The translations under genes were made by a program, and so were the position numbers. A DNA stretch of 46,872 bases. Source: an uncultured Burkholderiales bacterium. GTDB lineage: Bacteria; Pseudomonadota; Gammaproteobacteria; Burkholderiales; Burkholderiaceae. The notes beneath the pieces were generated by a model, which was not told the DNA's origin, ran no database searches, and was given only the letters and a program-made list of their open reading frames with translations. Positions 18,401 to 26,007 of this stretch are shown in pieces. The stretch is taken from positions 1 through 46,872 of the forward strand of contig CAMLJY010000051.1 of assembly GCA_946480465.1 (NCBI GenBank). The letters are read 5' to 3'. Numbering within the stretch: position 1 is the first letter of the stretch; each line of letters starts with the position of its first letter.

Positions 18401-21400
18401 GTCCACCTGGCCACCCTGGGCGTACCACTCGCCCAGGCCGTGCAGCAGCTGCTCGTCGGCCTGCATGCCGCGGCGCAGGCTGGGCAGCCAAGTCCCCTCG
18501 CCCACTGACTGCTGGCCGAATGCGCTCAGCACCGGATGGGGGCCGGCCTCGATGAAGGCCGTGCAACCACGCGCGGCCAGGGTTTGCATGCCGCGCGCGA
18601 ATTCCACCGGGCGCAGGATGTGGTCGACCCAGTACGCGGGATCGGTCAGCTCGGGGCCGGCCAACATGCCGCTCACATTGGAAACTACTTCGAGGGTGGG
18701 AGCGTGGTATGCCACGGTCCGGGCGATGGCGGCGAATTCGTCCAGCATCCCGGCCATCAGCGGAGAGTGGAAGGCCCGTTCGACACGCAGCGGCGTGGCA
18801 TGCAGCCCGTCGCCTGGCGCCCGTTCGAGCCAACGCGCGACCCAGGCCGCGACGGCCCGAGGTTCGCCGGAGATCACGATGTCGGTCGGGGTGTTGCGCG
18901 CGGCCAGGGCCACGTCCGCGGGGGCGGCGCTGCGGAGCTCATCCGCCAGCACCTGGAGCCGCCCGGCGTCACCGCGCAGCGCCACCATGGCGCCGGGGGG
19001 CGTGCCATGCTGCATCAGCCGGCCGCGGTGGGCCACCAGCTTCAAGGCGTCCTGCACGCTGAAGACGCCGGCGACGCAGGCCGCGACGTATTCACCCAGG
19101 CTGTGCCCGATCAGGCACTGCGGCGCCAGGCCCGCGGAGCGCCAGACCTCGGCCAGCGCGTATTCGACGGCGAACAGCGCCGGCTGCGCGTACTGCGTCT
19201 GGCCCAGGTCGAACAGCCGGGCCTCGTCGCCATACAAGCCGTCGGCGAGAGAACGGCCGTCGAGCAGCGGGCGCAGGATCTCGTCGCACTGGTCGATGAG
19301 GCCGCGGAACAGGTGGTGGCCGCGGTACAGCTCGCGGCCCATGCCGGGGTACTGCGAACCTTGGCCGGTGAAGAGGAATGCCAGGCGCCCCCGGGCAGCC
19401 GGCTTCGACGTGGCGTGCACCGCCCCGTGCTCACCGTGCTGCAGGTAGTCGCCCAGCGCGACCGCCATCTCCTGACGGTTGCGGCCGACGATGGCCAGGC
19501 GCTGCGGCAGGTGCGCGCGGTGCGCATTGGCGGTGTGGCACAGCGCGGCCAGCGGTGCCGCGGATCCACCGGCCGCGTCGCCCGCCGGATCGAGCAACTG
19601 CACGAACTGCCGGGCCCGGCGCTTCAGTGCAGCTGGAGTCCTGGCCGAGATCGTGAGCAGTTGCGGCGCCGTCTCGTCCGCGGCGGGCGCGGCGATGTCG
19701 GCCGCCCGCGGTTCGTCGGACACGATCACGTGCGCATTGGCACCGCCGAAGCCGAACGAGCTGACCGCCGCGATGCGCGCCTGCGGTCCCCGCGGCCAGG
19801 GTTGCGGCTCCGCCAGCACGCTGCAGCGGGTGCCGTCCAGCGAGATGTGCGGGTTCAATTGCTGGAAGTGCAGGTTGCGCGGCAGCCGCTCGTGCCGCAT
19901 CGCCAGCAGCACCTTGCTCAGGCCGGCCAGGCCCGACACGGGTTCGGTGTGACCGATGTTGGACTTGGCCGAGCCGATCCACAGCGTGGGCGCTTGCGTC
20001 GACGCAACGCCGTAGGTGCGCTTGAGCGCATCCACCTCGATCGGGTCGCCCAGGCTGGTGCCGGTGCCGTGCGCTTCGACGTAGCTGACGGCCGACGCCT
20101 GCACGCCGGCCACGGCCAGGGCCTGGCGGATGACGGCCTGCTGCGCATCGGCGCTGGGCGCGGTGATGCCGTTGCTCTTGCCGTCCTGGTTGATCGCGGT
20201 GCCGCGGATGACGCCGTAGATGCGGTTGTTGTCACGCACCGCGTCGGCATGTCGCTTCAGCACCAGCACGGCGCAGCCTTCGCTGCGCACATAGCCGTTC
20301 GCCCGGGCATCGAAGGTCATGCAGCGGCCGTCCGGCGACAGCATCTGGGCCTGCGAGAGTGCGACGAACAGTTCGGGCGTCAGCAGGCAGTTGACGCCGC
20401 CCACCAGCGCCAGGCTGCATTCCCGGGACTGCAGGCTCATGCGGGCGCTGTGCAGCGCGACCAGGGACGACGAACAGGCCGTCTCCGCCACCCAGCTCGG
20501 TCCGCGCAGGTCGAACAGGTAGGAGATGCGGTTGGCCAGGATGCTGGCGTGGGTGCCGGTGCCGAAATAGGCGTCCAGCGGTGCGTTCTGGGCCACTTCC
20601 AGCAACTCGTAGTCGTGCGTCATGGCGCCGACGAATACGCCGGTGTCGCTGCCGGCCAGTGCGTCCGCTGCGATGCCGGCGTCTTCCAGCGCATGCCATG
20701 CGGTTTGCAGCAGCAGGCGCTGTTGCGGATCCATGCCGGCGGCTTCGCGCGGGGAGATGCCGAAGAAATGGGCATCGAAGCACTCGACCGCCTCCAGGAA
20801 GCCGCCCCACTTGGTGTATGCCTTGCCGGGCGTGGGTGGGCCGGGCTGGTAGTGGGCGTCGCCGTCCCAGCGCGACGCCGGGATCTCGGTGATGCCGTCC
20901 GCGCCGGCGTCCAGCAGTTGCCAGTACGCGGACGCGGAGTCCGCCTTCGGGAAACGGCAGGCCAGGCCGATGACGGCCATCGGCTCGGCCGCGGCCACCA
21001 CCGTTTCGCCACCGGCACTGCCCGTGGCGCCGGACGTGGCATGGCGTGCCAGGGCCTCGATGGTGGAGTGGCTGTACAGGGTCACCGGATCGATGGCCGT
21101 GCCGAGCCAGCGGCCCAGGGCAGCTGACAGCGCCGTCAGCTTCAGCGAATCCAGCCCCAGCGCGCTGAAGGGTTGCTGCACGTCGATGGCGGCGGGCTCG
21201 AGCCGCTGCTCGGCGGCGATGTGGCGCTTGAGCCAGTCGATGACCGATGGCAGCGAGGGCGCATCGAACGGCTGCGCTCCCGGGGTGGCCGCCGGCGTGG
21301 ACGCGGGTTCCTGCCATGCATGCAGCACCTCGAACCCGCCCGCCAGGTAGCTCTGCTTGCACGCCCGGCGCTGGATCTTGCCGCTGGAGGTGATGTGCAC

Positions 21401-23056
21401 CGACGCCGGCCGCAGCAGCTGCACCGCATGCACCTGCACGCCGTGCACGTCGGCGATGGCGGCGCGGATGGCCTGCACGACCTGCGCGCCGTCGATCTTG
21501 TGGCGTTGCGAGCGGCGCACTTCCTGCACGACGACCAGGCGCTCCTGCCCGCCCACCTCCACCGGGAAGGCCGCGCCGTGGCCGATCTCCAGCGCCGGGT
21601 GCGCGCGGTACATCGTGTGCTCGATGTCCTGCGGGTAGTGGTTCTGCCCGCGGATGATGATCAGGTCCTTGACCCGGCCGGTGATGTAGAGCTCGCCGTC
21701 CCGCTGCACACCCAGGTCGCCGGTGCGCAGCCAGGGGCCGCGGCCGTCGGCGGTGCGGGCGCCGAAGCTGTGTTCGGTTTCCGCGGCGCGCTGCCAGTAG
21801 CCCTGGGCGACCAGCGAGCCGCTGGCCCAGATCTCGCCGACCTGGCCGTCGACGCACACTTCATGCGTTACGGGGTCGACGATCGCGATCTGCGTGTCCA
21901 GCCATGCCCGCCCGCAGCTGACCAGCGGGTGCGCACGCTCCGGCCGCGCCGGCGGCGCCAGGCGGCCGCCGGTCAGCTCCTCCAGGTCCACGTCGATCAC
22001 CCGCGCGGCCTGCAGCCGCGGGTGCGAGGTGACGGTGAGCGTGGCCTCGGCCAGGCCATAGGACGGGTTCATCGCCGCGGGCCGGTAGCCGCGGGGCTCG
22101 AAGCGCCGCGCGAACTTCGCCAGCGTGTCGGCATGCACCGGCTCCGCCGCATTGCCCGCCACCGCCCAGCTCGACAGGTCCAGCGCATTCACCAGCGCCT
22201 GGTCCAGCGCCGAGGCGCACAGCTCGTACGCGAAGTTGGGCGCGTAGCTGATGGTGCCGCGGTAGCGGCTGATGGCCTGCAGCCAGCGCAGCGGCTTCTG
22301 CAGGAAGCACAGCGGCGGCATCATCACGATGGTGGCGCCGACGGCCAGGGCCTGGATCACGCCCAGGATCAGGCCCATGTCGTGGAACAGCGGCAGCCAG
22401 GTGACGAAGACGTCGTCTTCGTTGACCCCGGCGGCCTGGGTGTAGCTCTCGCAATAGCTCAGCAGGTTGCCGTGCGTGACCACCACGCCGCGCGGGTTGC
22501 TGGTGGAGCCCGAGGTGTATTGCAGGTAGGCGGTGCAGCCGCGGTCCAGCGCGGGTTCGCGCCAGCCGGCGCCGGCGGCCTCGGCCTCGCTGCTGCCGTC
22601 GATGGGAATGAACAGGCAGTCCAGCCCCTCGGGGAAATGCCGGCGCAGGCGCTCGCCGATGGACTCCAGCGCGCTGCTGGTGGCCACGATGGCGCCGCGC
22701 GCATTGCAGTCGGCCACGATGTGGGCCATGCGCTCGGCATGCATGCTGTTGGTGGGCGGATAACCCGGCACGGGAATGGCCCCGGCGTAAAGGCAGCCGA
22801 CGAAGGCGACGACGTAGTAGATGCTGGACGGCAGCATCAGCAGGATGGCGCGGCCCTGCAGGCCCTGTTGCTGCAGTTGCGCGGCGAAGACGCGGGCGCG
22901 GCGGTCCAGCTCGGCGTAGCTCAGGCGGCCGACCTCGGTGTCGCCGTCGGGCAGGAAGACCAGCGCGGGGTGGTCGGGGCGCACGCGGGCCTGGTGGCGC
23001 ACGGCGTCCACCAGCGAGGCATGGGACGCGTCGCCTTGAAGTTCGAAGCGGCTCAT
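15458..23056 (-). CDS. Type I PKS, FAAL-ACP-KS-AT-DH-KR-ACP
   Basis: A 2,532-residue synthase. A fatty acyl-AMP ligase (1 to about 585; YTSGSTSNPRG) loads a fatty acid onto ACP1 (Ser637). The KS has Cys861 in TACSSS and both catalytic His motifs (EAHGTGT, NIGHTEP). The AT has Ser1319 in GHSLGEY and RAFHS, which predicts malonyl-CoA. The DH keeps His1631 and a downstream Asp in LHPATLDACFH, though HxxxG reads HRAFD. The KR binds NADPH through TGGLRGIG, but the Tyr position is His2298 (GQFNHIAAC) and the Asn four residues on is Cys. ACP2 has Ser2470, and the chain ends in the acidic tail PDEDLETITI that can dock onto TubC domains. The FAAL-PKS-Cys NRPS order recalls micacocidin assembly in Ralstonia, so iterative use is possible. 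The ATG at 23056 overlaps the leader ORF stop and has no clear ribosome site of its own. Confidence 0.95.
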   Translation of the reverse strand: MSRFELQGDASHASLVDAVRHQARVRPDHPALVFLPDGDTEVGRLSYAELDRRARVFAAQLQQQGLQGRAILLMLPSSIYYVVAFVGCLYAGAIPVPGYPPTNSMHAERMAHIVADCNARGAIVATSSALESIGERLRRHFPEGLDCLFIPIDGSSEAEAAGAGWREPALDRGCTAYLQYTSGSTSNPRGVVVTHGNLLSYCESYTQAAGVNEDDVFVTWLPLFHDMGLILGVIQALAVGATIVMMPPLCFLQKPLRWLQAISRYRGTISYAPNFAYELCASALDQALVNALDLSSWAVAGNAAEPVHADTLAKFARRFEPRGYRPAAMNPSYGLAEATLTVTSHPRLQAARVIDVDLEELTGGRLAPPARPERAHPLVSCGRAWLDTQIAIVDPVTHEVCVDGQVGEIWASGSLVAQGYWQRAAETEHSFGARTADGRGPWLRTGDLGVQRDGELYITGRVKDLIIIRGQNHYPQDIEHTMYRAHPALEIGHGAAFPVEVGGQERLVVVQEVRRSQRHKIDGAQVVQAIRAAIADVHGVQVHAVQLLRPASVHITSSGKIQRRACKQSYLAGGFEVLHAWQEPASTPAATPGAQPFDAPSLPSVIDWLKRHIAAEQRLEPAAIDVQQPFSALGLDSLKLTALSAALGRWLGTAIDPVTLYSHSTIEALARHATSGATGSAGGETVVAAAEPMAVIGLACRFPKADSASAYWQLLDAGADGITEIPASRWDGDAHYQPGPPTPGKAYTKWGGFLEAVECFDAHFFGISPREAAGMDPQQRLLLQTAWHALEDAGIAADALAGSDTGVFVGAMTHDYELLEVAQNAPLDAYFGTGTHASILANRISYLFDLRGPSWVAETACSSSLVALHSARMSLQSRECSLALVGGVNCLLTPELFVALSQAQMLSPDGRCMTFDARANGYVRSEGCAVLVLKRHADAVRDNNRIYGVIRGTAINQDGKSNGITAPSADAQQAVIRQALAVAGVQASAVSYVEAHGTGTSLGDPIEVDALKRTYGVASTQAPTLWIGSAKSNIGHTEPVSGLAGLSKVLLAMRHERLPRNLHFQQLNPHISLDGTRCSVLAEPQPWPRGPQARIAAVSSFGFGGANAHVIVSDEPRAADIAAPAADETAPQLLTISARTPAALKRRARQFVQLLDPAGDAAGGSAAPLAALCHTANAHRAHLPQRLAIVGRNRQEMAVALGDYLQHGEHGAVHATSKPAARGRLAFLFTGQGSQYPGMGRELYRGHHLFRGLIDQCDEILRPLLDGRSLADGLYGDEARLFDLGQTQYAQPALFAVEYALAEVWRSAGLAPQCLIGHSLGEYVAACVAGVFSVQDALKLVAHRGRLMQHGTPPGAMVALRGDAGRLQVLADELRSAAPADVALAARNTPTDIVISGEPRAVAAWVARWLERAPGDGLHATPLRVERAFHSPLMAGMLDEFAAIARTVAYHAPTLEVVSNVSGMLAGPELTDPAYWVDHILRPVEFARGMQTLAARGCTAFIEAGPHPVLSAFGQQSVGEGTWLPSLRRGMQADEQLLHGLGEWYAQGGQVDWPGWARARSGGTTAAMQPVELPPYPFEQERYWFKPGVAVSREPAVHPLLGHRLALADSSDERRFNASLTRQAPWFIDEHRAFDIPVMPMAGFIEAALAAARHSASDPAPEWTLQDLALTGGLALPEGRTAELQCTARRTGPAGNCDVAVQARERNGDETGASAWSDWRRLARARAAVSFTTPPPGLDPQALQRTLDEQAVEPLYARAAAIGLGYGPGLQGVKRLWLGDRESLARIEMPARVADESAYQLHPATLDACFHVAIPFMEQAIAGRPLALLPTAVSRLTVRRRLPAVLWARGTWHGEVAPGRYLADLDIHGDDGACIVSVRGMQLALVGRASMADSGAATDVRYYRTQWIPLDQGTDLPAAATAAGRDTDSARPWVIASPDRDVALRMAKQAQAIGLKAFAVHAGTGYKPRAGESAELDWHAEASWQRCFEDLRTRQLRPAGLIYYGGSSVALAPVPDDVAARAQAVLHACKQFLLVCAELEPVVVICTRGAQVPAEATGLGQRMDDTGLSQCAEVAMAKAITPEFPRVQSLQVDLDPDAAADDVPVAQILGRMWALPGSGHLAVRAGRWYEARLRELPADDLPGGEVAMKSDATYLVTGGLRGIGLATAQWLVDRGARSLALLGRTTDTAAEAAVQALQAQGATVRTFLADVADRAALADVLAQVQASMPPLRGVFHSAGVTDDAALGVMAWPRVQQVMAPKVLGAWHLHELTTGLELDHFVLYSSLASLAGNAGQFNHIAACSFLDALASHRRHRGLTGVSINWGYWSDIGVATRYDLNARMARIGVGGIDTRQGINALQRLVAAQPTQCGAVIVDWARLKPVMFPTTPYRLLAELGGEAVAAPTEVGPGEPTVALGADLLALPAEAAKVRILAYLLAAASRILKLGAEARSEVERDFASAPLNQLGFDSLMAVEMRNRIRHDAGADVPLKHFLAGSSAGEVAELIYAQSIVKHVSGTTADVPDEDLETITI

Positions 23057-23202
23057 GCTGGCGCGCACACCCGTCTCGTCGTGGTCGGGCCACTTGCAAG
23101 CGTGCAAAAGACGCGGCCATCTGTTGCCGCCACCGCGGCGGCCGGAATGGCCCCGTGCCGCGGTCCTTGGGTACCAGGCGCGCAGTGCCGCGCTGATTGC
23201 AT
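23053..23202 (-). CDS. 49-residue leader ORF coupled to the PKS start
   Basis: This ORF has the best ribosome site in the region: AAGGAGA at 23213-23207, five bases from the ATG at 23202. Its stop overlaps the PKS start (ATGA), and the PKS itself has no Shine-Dalgarno sequence, so ribosomes finishing here could re-initiate on the PKS. The peptide (MQSARHCAPGTQGPRHGAIP and on) has no recognisable domain and includes Cys at 7, 33 and 46. Codon use is not typical of the neighbours, which fits a regulatory leader rather than a functional protein. It could be chance; the ribosome site and the exact overlap are the support. Confidence 0.5.
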   Translation of the reverse strand: MQSARHCAPGTQGPRHGAIPAAAVAATDGRVFCTLASGPTTTRRVCAPA

Positions 23203-23218
23203 GACGTCTCCTTCGATG

Positions 23219-23259
23219 AAAAAACTGCTGCTCATCGGCGGCAGCCTCTTGGGGCTGCC
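23219..23259 (-). promoter_or_regulatory. Alternative hairpins plus T6 in PKS leader, attenuator-like
   Basis: Reading on the minus strand, GGCAGCC pairs perfectly with GGCTGCC around a 6-base loop (23259-23240). The 3' arm can instead pair with a later segment: GGCTGC's GCTGC with GCAGC (23245-23241 with 23231-23227), followed by two bases and TTTTTT (23224-23219). The two hairpins cannot form together, which is the layout of a transcription attenuator. The second stem is only 5 bp, so termination strength is doubtful. It lies between the predicted sigma-54 start site and the leader ORF. Confidence 0.4.
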
Positions 23260-23275
23260 TTGCGTGACGTAACGA

Positions 23276-23293
23276 TCTGCATGGACCGTGCCA
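23276..23293 (-). promoter_or_regulatory. Sigma-54-type promoter for the PKS-NRPS operon
   Basis: The minus strand reads TGGCACGGTCCATGCAGA. The invariant GG (23292-23291) and GC (23280-23279) are exactly ten bases apart, and TGGCACG plus ATGCA closely match the -24/-12 consensus TGGCACG-N4-TTGCW. Transcription would begin near 23267, placing the hairpins and the leader ORF in the 5' leader. A sigma-54 activator with GAFTGA is encoded at 30837. Confidence 0.6.
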
Positions 23294-23480
23294 TCGCGGC
23301 CTGCCTGGGCTGCGATGGGCTTCTGCAGCCCGGTGTTTCCCTCGTGGCGCGGGCCCCGGCGGCGCCGCCGGGCGGCAGAGTCCGCATCGGCAAGGTGGGC
23401 CGAATCGCCGCCCCGGCCGCATGACGGCGGTGTGAAACATGCGCCTTTGGTGGCATACCGACCGGCGTGCCAAGGGCCCA

Positions 23481-23496
23481 TGCGCCAATGCGCCAA
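23481..23496. repeat. Tandem 8-bp repeat, possible activator site
   Basis: Two perfect adjacent copies of tgcgccaa lie midway between two divergent sigma-54-like promoters. Location suits an upstream activator sequence; no dyad matching a known DctD or NtrC site is evident. Confidence 0.4.
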
Positions 23497-23653
23497 TGCC
23501 GGCGGCGCCCGTTGCCGTGTCCGGTTCGATACCGCTGGCCAGGGTGCGGGGGGCGGATCAATACACTGGCGCCTTCGTGCGCTGCTGCCCCGCGGGGTGC
23601 CGTACCCCCTTGGCCCGCCCTGCGCGCCGGGGGGCCGGCGGCCGGCCGGGGCC

Positions 23654-23671
23654 TTGGCACGGCACGTGCAA
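23654..23671 (+). promoter_or_regulatory. Sigma-54-type promoter for the DctB-like kinase
   Basis: The plus strand reads TTGGCACGGCACGTGCAA, with GG at 23656-23657 and GC at 23668-23669, exactly ten bases apart. Transcription would begin near 23681, leaving only about ten bases before the ATG at 23691. Confidence 0.55.
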
Positions 23672-23690
23672 GCCACGCCCATCACTCGCC

Positions 23691-25607
23691 ATGCTCAACC
23701 GCAACCTTGCCGCCGGCAAACAGGCGCCCGCCATCCGCGTGGCCGACGGCCTGCTCGTCTGGAGCCTGGTGGCGGCGCTGATGCTGGGCGGCGGCTGGGC
23801 CGCGTTCGTCGCCAGCGAACGGGCGGGCTACGTCAGCCTGGCCGATGCGGCGGCGCAGCAGCTGGAGCTGGTCGCCTCCGGCCTCGACATCGAGATCGCC
23901 CGCTACGAGCACGTGCCCAGCCTGATGGAGCTGAACGAGGACGTGCTGGCGCTGCTGGACCATCCGCGCGATGCGGCGCTGCAGGCCCGGGTGAACCGGC
24001 AGTTGACGAACCTGAACGTGCGCGCCGGTGCGCTGGCCGTGCAGGTCACCGACCCGGCGGGCCTGGTGCTGGCGGCCAGCAACTGGTTCGAGCCGGGCAG
24101 CACGGTGGGGCGCGACCTGTCGCGCCAGCATCACTTCGCGGAGGCCGTGCAAAGCGGCCAGGCGCGGGCCTTCATCGCCAGCGCCGACCGCGGCGCGCCG
24201 GAGTGCCATTTCCTGCAGGTCATCCGGCAGCGTGGCCGCATCGTCGGGCTGGCCGAGGTCATCACCAGCCTGGAGGCGGTGGAGTCGATGTGGATGGCGC
24301 TGTCGGCGGTGTCGCAGAGCGACCGGCTGCTGGTCATCGACGAGAACGACGTGGTCATCATGTCGTCGATGCCGGCCTGGCGCTTCAAGAGCCTGGCCAC
24401 GCCCTCGGCCGAGCGGCGTGCCGCGCTGGCGGCGCTGGGCAAGTACCCGGTGCGGGCCATCGAGCCGCTCGGCCTGGCGACCGAGCGCACGCTGGAGCAC
24501 GGCACGCAGCTGGTGCGCATGCCGGCGGCCAGCGCGGGTGCGCCGGACGTGATGTACGCCGCGCAGGAACGGGCGATGGTGCGCACCGGCTGGCGGTTGA
24601 TGACCTTGTCGGACGTGCAGGCCGTGCGCGAGCAGGCGCGGCGTGGTGCCGTGGGTGGTGCCGCGCTGGCCGGGCTGGTCGGTGTGCTGGCGCTGTACCT
24701 GCGGCAGCGCCGCCGTGCCCTGGCGGGCCAGCGCACGGCGCAGGCCGCGCTGCAGCACGCGCACGAGGCGCTGCAGCAGGCGCACGACGCGCTGGAGCGC
24801 CGGGTGCAGGAACGCACGGCCGAGCTGAACCAGGCCAATGCCGCGCTGGTGGTGGAGGTGGCCGAGCGCCGCCGCACCGAAGAGCAGCTGCGCGCCGCCC
24901 AGGCCGACCTGATCCAGGCCGGCAAGCTGGCCACGCTGGGGCAGATGTCGGCCGGCATCACGCACGAGATCAACCAGCCGCTGACGGCGCTGCGCGCGCT
25001 CTCGGAAAACACCTGCCAGCTGCTGGAGATCGGCCGCACCAGCGACGTGGCGCGCAACCTGCGTTCGATCGCGGGGCTCACCGAACGCATCGGCCGCATC
25101 ACCTCGCAGCTGAAGTCCTTCGCCTGGAAGGCAGCGGTGCCGGCCGACCCCATTGCGCTGCCGGCCACGGTGAGCAACGTGCTGGAGATGCTGCGCGAGC
25201 GCATCCAGCGCGAGGCGGTGCAGGTGGAGGTGGCCCTGCCCGCCGCGGCCCGCGTGCAGTGCGATGCCTACCGGCTGGAGCAGGTGCTGCTGAACCTGGT
25301 GTCGAACGCGCTGGATGCGATGCGCGACGCGCCGGTGAAGCGGCTGCGCATCGATTCACGCATCGACAACGGCCGCATCCACCTGTGCGTGACCGACACC
25401 GGCAGCGGCCTGCCGGACAGCGTGATGCAGCGGCTCTTCGAACCGTTCTTCAGCACCAAGTCGCCGGGCGAGGGCCTGGGACTCGGCCTGGTGATCTCGA
25501 ACAGCATCGTGCGTGCCTTCGGCGGCAGCCTGCGCGCACGCAGCGATGCCGGCGGCACCACATTCGAATTCGACCTGAAGCTGGTGGAGGACCAGGTGCA
25601 TGCGTGA
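23691..25607 (+). CDS. DctB-like sensor histidine kinase
   Basis: A 638-residue membrane kinase. A membrane segment at about 18-40 leads into a periplasmic sensor of the double-CACHE kind (SLADAAAQQLELVASGLD; YEHVPSLMELNEDV), then a second membrane segment near 325-340, a coiled coil (HEALQQAHDALERRVQER) and the kinase core. His425 lies in GITHEINQPL; N-box NLVSNALDAM, G1 DTGSGLP, F-box FEPFFSTK and G2 GEGLGLGL are all intact. The domain order matches DctB, which senses C4-dicarboxylates, but the ligand here is unknown. The start at 23691 follows a sigma-54-like promoter; the frame is open upstream without membrane or sensor features. It overlaps the receiver gene by eight bases and is divergent from the biosynthetic operon it may control. 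Confidence 0.9.
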   Translation: MLNRNLAAGKQAPAIRVADGLLVWSLVAALMLGGGWAAFVASERAGYVSLADAAAQQLELVASGLDIEIARYEHVPSLMELNEDVLALLDHPRDAALQARVNRQLTNLNVRAGALAVQVTDPAGLVLAASNWFEPGSTVGRDLSRQHHFAEAVQSGQARAFIASADRGAPECHFLQVIRQRGRIVGLAEVITSLEAVESMWMALSAVSQSDRLLVIDENDVVIMSSMPAWRFKSLATPSAERRAALAALGKYPVRAIEPLGLATERTLEHGTQLVRMPAASAGAPDVMYAAQERAMVRTGWRLMTLSDVQAVREQARRGAVGGAALAGLVGVLALYLRQRRRALAGQRTAQAALQHAHEALQQAHDALERRVQERTAELNQANAALVVEVAERRRTEEQLRAAQADLIQAGKLATLGQMSAGITHEINQPLTALRALSENTCQLLEIGRTSDVARNLRSIAGLTERIGRITSQLKSFAWKAAVPADPIALPATVSNVLEMLRERIQREAVQVEVALPAAARVQCDAYRLEQVLLNLVSNALDAMRDAPVKRLRIDSRIDNGRIHLCVTDTGSGLPDSVMQRLFEPFFSTKSPGEGLGLGLVISNSIVRAFGGSLRARSDAGGTTFEFDLKLVEDQVHA

Positions 25608-26007
25608 CGGTCTCAAGGTGGTGTTCGTGGAAGACGACGCCGACGTGCGCGACAGCCTGTCGCAGACGCTGGAACTGGCCGGATTCGAAGTCTGCCCCTG
25701 CGACAGCGCCGAGTCCGCGCTGCGGCAGCTGCCGCCGCGCTTTCCGGGCATCGTCGTCAGCGACGTGCGGCTGCCCGGCATGGACGGCCTGGCGCTGATG
25801 AGGCGGGTGCTGGAGACCGACGCCGGCTTGCCGGTGATCCTGGTGACCGGCCACGGCGACGTGCCGATGGCCGTGCGGGCCATTCGCGAAGGCGCCTACG
25901 ACTTCATCGAGAAGCCCTTCGCCGCGTCGCGGCTGGTCGAGGCCGCGCGCAGCGCCGCGCGGGAGCGTGCGTTCCGGCTCGGTGCCGGTGGCCACGGCGC
26001 GTGCTAG
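25600..26007 (+). CDS. Receiver-only response regulator, truncated DctD relative
   Basis: A 135-residue single receiver domain with acidic pocket Glu11-Asp12-Asp13, phosphoacceptor Asp55 (VSDVRLPGMDG) and Lys in IEKPF. It closely resembles the receiver of the full activator at 30837, including VTGHGDVPMAV and REGAYDFIEKPF, but ends 20 residues later with no AAA+ or DNA-binding domain. The bases after the stop show no trace of one in any frame I examined. It overlaps the kinase gene (ATG at 25600), so the two are co-translated. It may relay or drain phosphate for another regulator. Deletion or natural shortening of a DctD gene is the likely origin. Confidence 0.88.
   Translation: MRDGLKVVFVEDDADVRDSLSQTLELAGFEVCPCDSAESALRQLPPRFPGIVVSDVRLPGMDGLALMRRVLETDAGLPVILVTGHGDVPMAVRAIREGAYDFIEKPFAASRLVEAARSAARERAFRLGAGGHGAC

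Larger units (their letters stand above)
23203..23690. other. Divergent control region between PKS operon and histidine kinase
   Basis: No convincing gene lies here apart from the start of the leader ORF region. It holds a sigma-54-like promoter on each strand, an attenuator-like hairpin set, and a perfect tandem repeat tgcgccaa (23481-23496). The repeat is roughly 190 bases upstream of the PKS promoter and 165 bases upstream of the kinase promoter, the usual place for an enhancer-binding activator. Confidence 0.6.

Noticed and set aside
23216..23272. Plus-strand mini-ORF starting MKKLLLIGGSLLGLPC, like a lipoprotein signal
   Set aside because: Only 18 codons, no ribosome site, and the sequence is better explained by the hairpins and T6 of the opposite strand.
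25988..26006. TGGCCACGGCGCGTGCT near the end of the receiver gene as a sigma-54 promoter for the beta-helix gene
   Set aside because: The spacing is N11, it lies in coding sequence and is almost 190 bases from the start codon.
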